A stretch of 64,000 nucleotides of DNA, taken from Seohaeicola sp024304985 (lineage in GTDB: Bacteria > Pseudomonadota > Alphaproteobacteria > Rhodobacterales > Rhodobacteraceae). The translations under genes were made by a program, and so were the position numbers. The stretch spans positions 62,001 through 126,000 of the forward strand of contig NZ_JARAMP010000005.1 of NCBI RefSeq assembly GCF_028802875.1, in the 5' to 3' direction. Below the pieces are notes generated by a model that had not been told where the DNA came from, made no database searches, and saw only the letters and a list, made by a program, of their open reading frames with translations. This document shows positions 34,844-42,541 of this stretch, piece by piece (the stretch's first letter is position 1; the number at the start of each line of letters is the position of its first letter).

Positions 34844-35819
34844 CGGCGCAGAGCGTGGGATCGGAGCCTGCCACACCGCAGCGGCTGAGCACGAAAACGC
34901 CGATCTCGCGCTCGCCTTCGAGGTTTCGCAGATTGCCCTCGCCATCAAATTCGGTCAGGGAGACGACGCCGCCGACGGCGGCGGCATCCGTGCCGCCGAA
35001 GATGCCACCGTAGTCGCCGATATCGGGGCTGTCAGAGCCGCGATACTGGACCAGACCCCCGAAGAAGGTGCCATCCGGGGCGATGTCCGCGACACGCAGG
35101 ATCACGTCCGGCAGGTCATTGGGCTGCGTGTTGGGCAGGGTCGCGCCATATTGTGCAAAGACACGGTCCGTGATGGCCCCGTTCACCGCGTTGTTGGCGA
35201 AATCCACGTTCAGGAAGATGGTGCCCGTGGTCTGGGCGCTTTGACTAGGGCGCAGCACATCGGATATGCCGGGATCCACTGGCGATAACTGGTCGCCGGG
35301 CGCATTGACGTTCGTCACACCCGTATAGGTGCCCGCATAGGAGACGAGGCCACCATCTGGTAGGGTGGACGGAGTCGTGAAAGTGGCGTTGCGTTCGTAG
35401 AACCCGCCGCTGAAATAGGTGTTGAACTGCCCGCCATCGGACACGACACCGGCCTGCACGGATTGCTGCGGATCGCTGCTGCGCGCGACCATGGCGGTAT
35501 AGTGCCGGTCCAGCGGGTCGTCCTGCACGGTGAAGGCGATGTAGCCGGGTCGATCGAGATCGGGTGTCCTTTGGTAGGTCGCGTTGACGATACCGGAGTC
35601 CAGGGAATTGAGGCGCAGCACGAGGGTCCCGGCGGCGGCGTTATAGGTTGCGGCTTGCAGGTTCAGGGCCAGTGACGCGGGGATCGGGTTCTCGGCCGAC
35701 GGCGGGGCGGGCGGAACCGGAATGTCCTCGCCGCTGTCCTCGTCCACGGGCGTGAAAGGGTTTCCACTACAGGCCGCCAACAGGCAAGCGGCCAGAAGGA
35801 AGGTCGGGAACTTGATCAT
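34833..35819 (-). CDS. TbpB-like surface lipoprotein, probable SLAM cargo
   Basis: A 328-aa lipoprotein. The signal peptide FPTFLLAACLLAAC has a lipobox with the lipidated Cys at about 17, then an acidic, Pro-rich tether (DEDSGEDIPVPPAPPSAEN) as in surface lipoproteins. The C-terminal half is Gly-rich beta-sheet with YGGIFGGTDAAAVGGVVSL, the hallmark of the TbpB-type eight-stranded barrel, and two late Cys (SRCGVAGSDPTLCADVN) could form a disulfide. No TonB receptor gene is adjacent, so the ligand is unknown. The gene is overlapped by SLAM. Confidence 0.8.
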   Translation of the reverse strand: MIKFPTFLLAACLLAACSGNPFTPVDEDSGEDIPVPPAPPSAENPIPASLALNLQAATYNAAAGTLVLRLNSLDSGIVNATYQRTPDLDRPGYIAFTVQDDPLDRHYTAMVARSSDPQQSVQAGVVSDGGQFNTYFSGGFYERNATFTTPSTLPDGGLVSYAGTYTGVTNVNAPGDQLSPVDPGISDVLRPSQSAQTTGTIFLNVDFANNAVNGAITDRVFAQYGATLPNTQPNDLPDVILRVADIAPDGTFFGGLVQYRGSDSPDIGDYGGIFGGTDAAAVGGVVSLTEFDGEGNLRNLEGEREIGVFVLSRCGVAGSDPTLCADVN

Positions 35820-36020
35820 GGAAATGGCCCTTTGAACGCGCGGAAATGTGGCGGCAGGGTTTCGTCTGGGCACCCGAAAGTCAATCGGGCACACTTCAAG
35901 GCAGAGTAAATTTCACCGGGTGTGGCCATTGGAACCGCCCCACTATTGTGGTTTCCGAGGGGGGCATCCTCAAGATATAGTGATGGCCGACTCATATCCG
36001 CAGACAAAGGAGCCCCCGAC

Positions 36021-36932
36021 ATGCCGCTTACACCAGACCAGCAGGCCGAGGTTGATGCACAGCGCGCGCAGACCGTGCCCACGCGGCGCGCGGTGTCGCC
36101 GGGGATGGAGGCGCATCTCTATACCGCGATCCCTGTGCTGGATCACGGCTTTGTCCGGGTGATCGACTATATGGGCGACGATGCGGCGATCTGTCAGGCC
36201 GCAAGGGTCAGCTATGGCCGCGGCACCAAATCGGTGCAGAATGACGAAGGGCTGATCCGTTATCTGATGCGGCACTGGCATTCGACCCCGTTCGAGATGT
36301 GCGAGGTCAAGCTGCACGTCAAGCTGCCCGTCTTCGTGGCGCGGCAGTGGATCCGGCACCGGACGGCGAACGTCAACGAATATTCAGCGCGCTATTCGAT
36401 CCTTGACCGCGAATTCTATATCCCCGCGCCCGAACATCTGGCGGCGCAGTCCGTGGTCAACAATCAGGGGCGCGGTGCGGCGCTGGAGGGTGAGGAGGCG
36501 GCACGGGTGCTGGACATCCTCAAGACCGACGCGAACCGGGCCTATGATCATTACGAGCAGATGATTTCGCAGGACGGGCAGGCGGGTCTGGCGCGCGAGT
36601 TGGCGCGGATGAACCTGCCCGCGAATATCTATACCCAGTGGTATTGGAAGGTGGACCTGCACAACCTGCTGCATTTCCTGCGCCTGCGCGCCGATGCCCA
36701 TGCGCAATACGAAATCCGCGTCTATGCCGATGCGATCTGCAAGGTCGTCGCCGATTGGGTGCCCTTTGCCTACAAGGCCTTCGAGGATTATCGCATGGGT
36801 GGCGCCACGATGAGCGCAACAGCCCTTGATTGTGTGCGGCGCATGTTGAAAGGTGAAGCGGTCACGCAGGAGACCTCGGGCATGAGCAAGGGGGAATGGC
36901 GGGAGTTCGTGGAGGTGATTGGTAATGGTTGA
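36021..36932 (+). CDS. thyX: ThyX, FAD-dependent thymidylate synthase
   Basis: A 303-aa flavoenzyme making dTMP with methylene-THF and NADPH. The ThyX signature RHR-x7-S is complete: RHRTANVNEYS at residues 112-122, continuing ARYS. ATG 36021 is preceded by AAAGGAG; upstream open sequence is excluded. The last codons run straight into the AT-rich cassette: the following gene's ATG (36925) lies inside the thyX end, so the natural C-terminus may have been altered by that insertion. Confidence 0.95.
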   Translation: MPLTPDQQAEVDAQRAQTVPTRRAVSPGMEAHLYTAIPVLDHGFVRVIDYMGDDAAICQAARVSYGRGTKSVQNDEGLIRYLMRHWHSTPFEMCEVKLHVKLPVFVARQWIRHRTANVNEYSARYSILDREFYIPAPEHLAAQSVVNNQGRGAALEGEEAARVLDILKTDANRAYDHYEQMISQDGQAGLARELARMNLPANIYTQWYWKVDLHNLLHFLRLRADAHAQYEIRVYADAICKVVADWVPFAYKAFEDYRMGGATMSATALDCVRRMLKGEAVTQETSGMSKGEWREFVEVIGNG

Positions 36933-37632
36933 ATTCAATCTTCCTGGTTCATCCTATGATGAATTGAAAAAAATTATAATGGGTTATGGTGACGTTTCTC
37001 AAAAAGCAAGTCTTTCCGAAGTAAGTAAATTAGCTGGTGTGCACGAAACGACAATTAGTAGATCGGCGAAGTTTCTTGTAGATGTTGGTTTGATTACTAA
37101 CGGTGCTCAGAAATGTGCAACAGATTTGGGAAAACGGCTATCGCGGGCGCTTGATCATTCGGTGGATGATGACATCAAGGAATGTTGGGCTCTTGCAGTA
37201 GAGTCAAATGAAAAAGTTGCAAAATTAGTAACGACAATTAGAATAAAGGGTGGAATGCAGGAGCGAGCATTTTCAGATCATGTGCTATACGTCTCTGGCG
37301 CGAAATCTACTTCATCGAATAAAACCGGTGCGAGAACGGTCACTGATATTTTGTTAGTTGCTGGTCTAATCAACGAGATTGATGGGAAGTTGAATGTTTC
37401 TCGACCTACTAATGTTGCTCCCATCGAGTCGGGCGGTAGCAAACAGGAAGAGTCAACGTCTGCTCATGAGCGAAAACAGGTCGAACCTGATTTTGTCAAA
37501 GAACTACCTATTTCTGTTCAGCCTAAGTCACCACAGATAAACATAAACTTGCAGATTGTCCTTCCTGAGGCAAAGGATCCAGAGGTATATGAACGTATTT
37601 TTCGTGCTTTAAGAGATAATTTATTGGATTGA
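36925..37632 (+). CDS. Winged-helix protein of an AT-rich two-gene cassette
   Basis: A 235-aa protein, family not recognised by name. Residues 27-59 (ASLSEVSKLAGVHETTISRS) form a clear helix-turn-helix; a second wHTH-like unit lies about 109-160 (RTVTDILLVAGLINEIDG). A polar linker (165-200) leads to a conserved-looking tail ININLQIVLPEAKDPEVYER ending RALRDNLLD. Base composition is far more AT-rich than neighbours (one 60-base line at 36961 is about 32% G+C). ATG 36925 overlaps the thyX stop; the HEPN gene starts seven bases after its stop. Likely DNA-binding or antitoxin partner, by inference. Confidence 0.75.
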   Translation: MVEFNLPGSSYDELKKIIMGYGDVSQKASLSEVSKLAGVHETTISRSAKFLVDVGLITNGAQKCATDLGKRLSRALDHSVDDDIKECWALAVESNEKVAKLVTTIRIKGGMQERAFSDHVLYVSGAKSTSSNKTGARTVTDILLVAGLINEIDGKLNVSRPTNVAPIESGGSKQEESTSAHERKQVEPDFVKELPISVQPKSPQININLQIVLPEAKDPEVYERIFRALRDNLLD

Positions 37633-37639
37633 TTCTTTG

Positions 37640-38161
37640 ATGCAAGACGAGATAGAGATCTGGCTGAAACGGGTGGGTAGTGCCAGTAAAGAAGTTGATC
37701 GAATTTTGTCTGATTATGGGCGGCCTTCGCCGCGCCTAAATTATCTTCAAGAGTTGCAAGAGGAGTTGGTGAAGGCGCCAGTTGACGTGCAGCTTTATTT
37801 CCTAGAGTCGATTTCCTGCCTGAAGGTAGGCGTGATTAGACCCGCAATAGTTTCCTCTTGGTCGGGTTTCATATCTATTTTCTGTGAAAAGTTTTTAGTC
37901 GAGAAGGGAGATATTATTAGTCAAAAATATAACGCGTGGAGTACTGAAAGTTCAAGCCACCTGCTAGATTCTGCAATTGAACATCAAATTTTAGACGTTG
38001 CTGAAAAGATTAACTTCATCTCAAAATCCGACAAGAAAAGATATATAGGCTGGCATAGTCAGCGGAATGAATGTGCTCATCCAAGTATTTTTAGGCCAAG
38101 TTTAAATATTGGAATAGGATTCGTTGAGAGTATGATCCTTGAGTCAAAAAAGTTTTTGTGA
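37640..38161 (+). CDS. HEPN-like protein with R-x4-H motif, putative RNase toxin
   Basis: A 173-aa all-helical protein. QRNECAHPS at 141-149 contains R142-x4-H147, the catalytic RX4-6H motif of HEPN ribonucleases, placed near the C-terminus on a predicted helix as in RiboL-PSP and AbiV-like HEPN proteins. Earlier helices are visible as LQLYFLESISCLKVG-type and PAIVSSWSGFISIFCEKFL segments. It is AT-rich like its upstream partner and ends just before GC-rich sequence resumes. Toxin function is inference from the motif and the paired wHTH gene. Confidence 0.7.
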   Translation: MQDEIEIWLKRVGSASKEVDRILSDYGRPSPRLNYLQELQEELVKAPVDVQLYFLESISCLKVGVIRPAIVSSWSGFISIFCEKFLVEKGDIISQKYNAWSTESSSHLLDSAIEHQILDVAEKINFISKSDKKRYIGWHSQRNECAHPSIFRPSLNIGIGFVESMILESKKFL

Positions 38162-38255
38162 TCTCGGGTAGGTTCATGCCTCCCGCACCGCCTTGCCCTT
38201 GCAGGGCAACCACTGGCTGCATACGTCGAAAGGGTAACCCAGAAGGAGGTAACCG

Positions 38256-38573
38256 ATGCAATTCTAGCTCAATACCGACCACAACATTCAGGGCGATGAC
38301 CGACTGGCCGAGGTGGCCGAGGCCGTTGTGACCGGGGCTTTGGGGCATCTGACCGGGCGGCTGAGCCGGATCGAGGTGCATCTGGCGGATGCCAATGGAG
38401 CCAAAGGCGGGGCGGATGATATCCGCTGCACCGTCGAGGCGCGGCCCGAGGGGATGCAGCCGCAGACCGTGACCCATAACGACGCCGATGTGGACGCGGC
38501 GCTGCGCGGCGGGGCCAAGAAGATCCGCGCGCTGCTGGACTCGGAGTTCGGCAAGCTGGACAAACGGCGGTAG
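38256..38573 (+). pseudogene. HPF/RaiA-like ribosome hibernation gene with TAG at codon 4
   Basis: A strong ribosome site (AGAAGGAGGT, 38241-38250) lies five bases before ATG 38256, but the fourth codon is TAG (38265-38267). Reading through gives MQF-stop-LNTDHNIQGDDRLAEVAEA and then an intact HPF/RaiA-type protein of 105 codons with RLSRIEVHLADANG, DDIRCTVEARPEGMQP and HNDADVDAALRGGAKK. Family members usually begin MQ-x-Q-(L/V)-NTD, so the stop replaces Gln: CAG to TAG. Restart at GTG 38313 would lose the first beta strand. A 7-bp hairpin (TTGCCCT/AGGGCAA, 38193-38209) stands upstream. Confidence 0.72.
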
Positions 38574-38654
38574 CCCGGGACCGGGGGGACGCGTCTGTCA
38601 TCCAGAACGCGCGGCCGCCCGTATCCCCTTGAACCACGTGAAAGGCCGCCCCCC

Positions 38655-39053
38655 GTGCAACTGATCATTCTCTATGTCTCGACCGCCGCTGTTTTCCTGA
38701 TCCTTGACGCGATCATGTTGAGCCGCGTGATGAAGCCCCTGTTCGAGACGCATCTGGGCGACCAGCTGGCCGCGCCGATCCGCTTTGCGCCTGCGGCGGT
38801 GTTCTATCTGTTCTATGTGGGGGGCTTGCTTTATTTCGTGTCGCTGCCCGCCCTGCGCGACGGGATCGCGGTGCAGGCGCTTTGGGGTGGGGCGCTGTTG
38901 GGGGCGATGGCCTATGGCACCTATGAGTTCACCAATTACGCCACATTGCGTGATTGGCACTGGCATATGGTTGCCGTGGACCTGACCTGGGGGGCTGTCC
39001 TGACGGGCGTGTCGGCCTGGGCGGGGGTGATGATCACCCGCGCCCTTACCTGA
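38655..39053 (+). CDS. DUF2177 family membrane protein
   Basis: A 132-aa protein with four membrane helices: IILYVSTAAVFLILDAIML, FAPAAVFYLFYVGGLLYFV, AVQALWGGALLGAMAYGTYE and AVDLTWGAVLTGVSAWAG. ATLRDWHWHMVAVDLTWG matches DUF2177, whose function is unknown. GTG 38655 is the start. It converges with the cold-shock gene. Confidence 0.82.
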   Translation: MQLIILYVSTAAVFLILDAIMLSRVMKPLFETHLGDQLAAPIRFAPAAVFYLFYVGGLLYFVSLPALRDGIAVQALWGGALLGAMAYGTYEFTNYATLRDWHWHMVAVDLTWGAVLTGVSAWAGVMITRALT

Positions 39054-39080
39054 TCAACGGAATGCCGGGACCCGGTCCGG

Positions 39081-39287
39081 TTACAGAAGCCTGAGATCGG
39101 CCGCCATCTGGCGTCCGTCCCGCCCCTCCTGCAACTCGTAGGACAGTTTCTGATTGTCGGCGAGGCCGGTCAGGCCGGACCGCTCGACCGCAGAAATATG
39201 GACGAAAACGTCCTTGCCGCCATCATCGGGGGCGATGAACCCGTAGCCTTTGGTCGTATTGAACCACTTCACGGTGCCGTTGGGCAT
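39081..39287 (-). CDS. Cold-shock-domain protein (CspA family)
   Basis: A 68-aa single cold-shock domain. It starts MPNGTVKWFNTTKGYGFI, with RNP1 KGYGFI and RNP2 VFVHISAVE. Such proteins bind single-stranded nucleic acids and act as RNA chaperones. I start at ATG 39287; an in-frame ATG at 39305 would add six residues. The long AT-containing leader upstream (39288-39454 contains part of it) is typical of csp genes. Confidence 0.92.
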   Translation of the reverse strand: MPNGTVKWFNTTKGYGFIAPDDGGKDVFVHISAVERSGLTGLADNQKLSYELQEGRDGRQMAADLRLL

Positions 39288-39454
39288 GTCCCGTGTCTCC
39301 TTCACGTATCATCGTTACCACGCCTGTCTGAGGCGTGCTGCGCGGCGCGCATGATGAAAAGATTGCATGGGTTTTGTAAAAATCAAGAAAAAGACCCGTG
39401 AACTTACGGTGTTTTGACGGTATTCAGCCGCGGATGACCGATTGCGAGGCGATG

Positions 39455-39772
39455 ATGACCCTTTACGGATTGAAAACCTGTGACACCTGCCGCAAGGCGA
39501 TCAAGGCTCTGCCGGCGGCGGAGTTTGTGGATGTGCGCGCGGCGGGTGTGCCGGCCGATCTGCTGGCGCGGGCCCATGCGACCTTCGGGGACAGGTTGGT
39601 CAATACCGCCTCGACCACGTGGCGGGGCCTGTCCGAGGCAGAGCGGGCGCGCGATCCGCTGGCGCTTCTGGCCGATCATCCGGCGCTGATGAAGCGGCCG
39701 CTGATCGTGGCGGATGACGGCACGCTCTATCTGGGTTGGGGCAAGGATGTGCAGGCGTCTTTGCTTGCGTGA
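39455..39772 (+). CDS. ArsC/Spx-family thioredoxin-fold protein
   Basis: A 105-aa protein starting MTLYGLKTCDTCRKAIKAL, with the CxxC near the N-terminus and MKRPLIVADDGTLYLGW, the cis-Pro region of the ArsC/YffB/Spx family. No adjacent arsenic genes, so arsenate reduction is not implied; YffB-like glutathione-dependent reductase activity is possible. ATG at 39434, 39452 and 39455 are all in frame; GAGG just upstream favours the last two. Confidence 0.82.
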   Translation: MTLYGLKTCDTCRKAIKALPAAEFVDVRAAGVPADLLARAHATFGDRLVNTASTTWRGLSEAERARDPLALLADHPALMKRPLIVADDGTLYLGWGKDVQASLLA

Positions 39773-39814
39773 GGGCGGCGCGGTGCCTATCTGGAGTGGA
39801 ACGGAGGGCGGATC

Positions 39815-40183
39815 ATGCGCAACGCGGCCCTGATGCTGGGGATCATTGGCGGGCTTATGGCCATGCTGGTCGGTTTTTTCAGCTATGGTTATACCGAAGC
39901 CGTCGAGAGATATGGCGAGATCGAGGGGCTGTTTGAGCAGGTCGCCAATATGGAAGTGATCCGCGCGGCCAGTTTCCTGTCTCCGCTGCTGGCGATTGCC
40001 GGGGGGGCGATGGCCAAGGTACGCGCGCTGTGGGGCGGTGTCTTGCTGCTGCTGTCGGCGGGGGGGATGTATTACGCCTTTGGATTCAACGTGTTTACCA
40101 TGTTCCCCATCGGGTTCTGTCTTGTCGGTGGTCTTCTGGCCTTGGCCGCCGGGAAACCCGACGAGCCGAAGGCGCATTTCTGA
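39815..40183 (+). CDS. Small four-helix membrane protein, hypothetical
   Basis: A 122-aa protein with about four membrane segments: ALMLGIIGGLMAMLVGFF, AASFLSPLLAIAGGAMA, ALWGGVLLLLSAGGMYYAF and FPIGFCLVGGLLALAAG. A polar stretch (EAVERYGEIEGLFEQVANME) sits between the first two. I do not recognise the family. ATG 39815 has GGAGGGCGGATC upstream. It converges directly with the DoxX gene. Confidence 0.75.
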   Translation: MRNAALMLGIIGGLMAMLVGFFSYGYTEAVERYGEIEGLFEQVANMEVIRAASFLSPLLAIAGGAMAKVRALWGGVLLLLSAGGMYYAFGFNVFTMFPIGFCLVGGLLALAAGKPDEPKAHF

Positions 40184-40729
40184 TCAGCGCTTGAACAGGC
40201 GGTCCAGCGACAGCGGGCCTGCGCCCTTGATCACCAGAACCATCAGCACCAGAAGCCACAGCGCCCGCTGGTCCATGATCGGGCTGTCGGGTATGCGGTC
40301 GAACCAGGCGCCCAGCGTTTCGGGATGTGCCAGCGCGCCATGCCCCACAAGATCGGTCAAGGTCTGCACGAGGACGAAGCCGATCATGCCAAGCGCGGCA
40401 AGGCGGGTCATCAGACCCAGCAGGATCAGCAGGGGCAGGAGGAATTCGGCCCATGTTCCCGCCAGCACCACCAGTTTGTGCCACAGGCCGAACTGGCTGA
40501 TGTCATAGCCGGCGGACTCCATCGCGCGGGGGAAGATCTGCGCATAGGCCCCGACCGAAGGCTGGAACAGGCCGAGAAGGCCCGGTCCCAGCTTGGTCAG
40601 ACCCGAGGCCCAGAAATAGGCCAGAAGTACCCCGGCAAAGACCAGTCGGGCAAGGGTCGGCAATAGCCAGTCGGCGCGGTTCAGCGGCGCGATGGCGCGG
40701 TCATGCAGTCGGATCAGGGCAGTCGTCAT
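40184..40729 (-). CDS. DoxX-family membrane protein of the bufferin operon
   Basis: A 181-aa protein with four membrane helices in DoxX arrangement (LLPTLARLVFAGVLLAYFW, LVVLAGTWAEFLLPLLILLG, LAALGMIGFVLVQTLTDLV, LWLLVLMVLVIKG). DoxX-like proteins often close bufferin (bufABC) operons, perhaps handling electrons or quinones for the oxidative modification; that role is inferred. It begins 75 bases after bufC on the same strand. Confidence 0.85.
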   Translation of the reverse strand: MTTALIRLHDRAIAPLNRADWLLPTLARLVFAGVLLAYFWASGLTKLGPGLLGLFQPSVGAYAQIFPRAMESAGYDISQFGLWHKLVVLAGTWAEFLLPLLILLGLMTRLAALGMIGFVLVQTLTDLVGHGALAHPETLGAWFDRIPDSPIMDQRALWLLVLMVLVIKGAGPLSLDRLFKR

Positions 40730-40804
40730 CAGTCTCGCCTTTCGGGCTGAGCCGCGCCGGTGTGGCGCGTTGGGCGGTGGGGATGAGGCGCGCGGGGGCT
40801 GGCG

Positions 40805-41557
40805 TCAGCCCTGCCGCGCGCCGGTGATGGCGGCACCTGCGAGGAGCAGGCCAAGGATGGGGGCGGGATCGAAACTGTCGTTTCTGGCCATCCCGGCCTC
40901 ATGCGCCGCGCCAAGGGTTGCACCCTCCCGCAGCGCCGCGACGAAAGCGGCACCGCCCTTGGGCATGGGATGGGCCACGGGATCGAAGTCGGGGCGGGTG
41001 ATCAACACGTCCTGCGGCTGCGGTGGCGGCTTGGGGCTTCCGGGGATCATGGTATAGGTCCAGATCGCGTGCAGCGGCCAGGGCGAGGGGATCACCTCGA
41101 TCGCCGGGGCGAGGGTGACGCTTGTGGCGGCCAGATCCTCGGGCGCGATGGCAGCCAGTGCGGCGGGATCGAGCGGCGTGCTGTCAGCCGCGTGATAGGA
41201 TCGGCGCAGCGCCAGTTCCAGCCGCGCCACATCACCCAGATAGCCCAGATGCGCCAGTTGCGGCGTGGCTTCCAGAAAGGCGGGAAAGTCCTCGCCGTAA
41301 TGCATCATCAGCCGTGACCGGGGCGGGTTGTCCTGCTGATAGGCGCGGGCGAGCCCGGTAAAATTCTGCGCGCCCAGCAGTTTGGACACGGCGGGAAAGC
41401 CCTGTTCCAGCGCGGCGATCAGCGAGGCGGTGACATTGTTGCGATAGACGTTGAAGCGGCGACCTGCGGGGCGGCCTGTGCCATCCTGCAATCCCTGCGG
41501 CACCGGGCGGTCCGGGTCCATGAGCGCGGGCAGGAAGTCATCGACAAGGCCGGTCAT
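40805..41557 (-). CDS. bufC: BufC/HvfC-type partner protein (DUF2063)
   Basis: A 250-aa protein with the N-terminal DUF2063 domain: RRFNVYRNNVTASLIAALEQGFPAVSKLLG and FTGLARAYQQDNPPRS, then FPAFLEATPQLAHLGYLGDVARLE. In bufferin and related systems, BufC (HvfC) binds the precursor and assists the DUF692 enzyme. Its start ATG overlaps the bufB stop by four bases (ATGA), a strong sign of joint function. Confidence 0.88.
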   Translation of the reverse strand: MTGLVDDFLPALMDPDRPVPQGLQDGTGRPAGRRFNVYRNNVTASLIAALEQGFPAVSKLLGAQNFTGLARAYQQDNPPRSRLMMHYGEDFPAFLEATPQLAHLGYLGDVARLELALRRSYHAADSTPLDPAALAAIAPEDLAATSVTLAPAIEVIPSPWPLHAIWTYTMIPGSPKPPPQPQDVLITRPDFDPVAHPMPKGGAAFVAALREGATLGAAHEAGMARNDSFDPAPILGLLLAGAAITGARQG

Positions 41558-42429
41558 GACGCGGCCCGCAGCGCCGGGCGCAGTTTGGCGAGGGCCTCGG
41601 CGGCGCGCTGTGCCTCGGCGGCCAGAACGGGCCAGTCGGGCACGTCATTGTCCCATTCCACCAGCACCGGGCGCGGGCCGGAACGGGCCAGCACATGGTC
41701 GAGCAGGGTCCAGACCGGGTCGGCAATCGCGGCCCCGTGGCTGTCGATCAGCAGGGGCGCGCCGTGGTCATCTTCATCCGTATCATGGCCGCCCAGATGA
41801 ATCTCGCCCACCGCGTCCAGCGGAAAGGCATCGACATAGGCGCGCGGATCGAAGCCCAGATTGGTGGCGGAGACAAAGACGTTGTTCACATCCAGAAGCA
41901 GGCCGCATCCGGTGCGGCGCGTCAGCTCGCGCAGGACATCGGGTTCCGCCCATGTGCTTTCGGCAAAGGCCAGATAGCTGGAGGGGTTTTCCAGCAGCAT
42001 GCGCCGGCCCAGCGTGTCCTGCACCTGGTCGATATGATCGGCGAGGCGGGCGATGGTGGCATCAGTATAAGGCAGGGGCAGCAGGTCGTTCAGAAAGGCG
42101 CTGTCATGGCTGGACCATGCCAGATGTTCCGAAAAGCTGGCCGGTTGCAGCCAATCGCAGAGCTGTTTCAACCGGGCGAGGTGATCGCGGTCCAGCGGGC
42201 CTTCACCGCCGATGGACAGGCCCACGCCATGCACGGAAATGGGGAAGCGGTCAGCCAGATGGCGCAATTGCGCGAGAGGGCGGCCCCCGTCGCCCATGTA
42301 ATTCTCGGCATGAATTTCCAGCCATTGCACCGGGCGCGCATCGGCGATGATGTCGCTGTAATGCTGCGGCTTGTAGCCGATGCCGGCTGCTGCGGGCAGG
42401 GTTGTGGTCTGTTGGGGGGCGGTGGTCAT
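41554..42429 (-). CDS. bufB: BufB, DUF692 multinuclear iron oxygenase (MNIO)
   Basis: A 291-aa TIM-barrel enzyme of the DUF692/MNIO family. Motifs in order: GIGYKPQHYSDII, EIHAENYMGDGG, ISVHGVGLSIGG, FSEHLAWSSHD, LLENPSSYLAF, GLLLDVNNVFVSATN, EIHLGGHD and VLVEWDNDVPDW; their His, Glu, Asp and Asn residues form the iron site. MNIOs modify Cys residues of ribosomal peptides; in bufferins they make thiooxazole groups. I start at ATG 42429 (MTTAPQQTTTLP). It lies between bufA and bufC. Confidence 0.9.
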   Translation of the reverse strand: MTTAPQQTTTLPAAAGIGYKPQHYSDIIADARPVQWLEIHAENYMGDGGRPLAQLRHLADRFPISVHGVGLSIGGEGPLDRDHLARLKQLCDWLQPASFSEHLAWSSHDSAFLNDLLPLPYTDATIARLADHIDQVQDTLGRRMLLENPSSYLAFAESTWAEPDVLRELTRRTGCGLLLDVNNVFVSATNLGFDPRAYVDAFPLDAVGEIHLGGHDTDEDDHGAPLLIDSHGAAIADPVWTLLDHVLARSGPRPVLVEWDNDVPDWPVLAAEAQRAAEALAKLRPALRAAS

Positions 42430-42505
42430 GGCAGATGCTCCGTGACAGGCAGGCGGGGCGGGCGCATGGGTGGCGGGATGGGCCGCAGGTCGGATCATGG
42501 GGGGT

Positions 42506-42531
42506 GGGGACAGGTGCGATGCACCTGCCCC
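42506..42531 (-). terminator. Strong hairpin between bufA and bufB
   Basis: On the plus strand CAGGTGC (42511-42517) and GCACCTG (42521-42527) pair around the loop GAT, extended by GGGG (42506-42509) with CCCC (42528-42531) and one bulged A. It sits 11 bases after bufA. With no U-tract it probably attenuates or stabilises mRNA, favouring precursor over enzyme. Confidence 0.6.
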
Positions 42532-42541
42532 CTGTGATGGA

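Noticed and set aside
38162..38255. Hairpin TTGCCCT/AGGGCAA as a terminator for the HEPN gene
   Set aside because: A 7-bp stem with a 3-base loop is real, but no T-tract follows; kept only as a note in the HPF entry.
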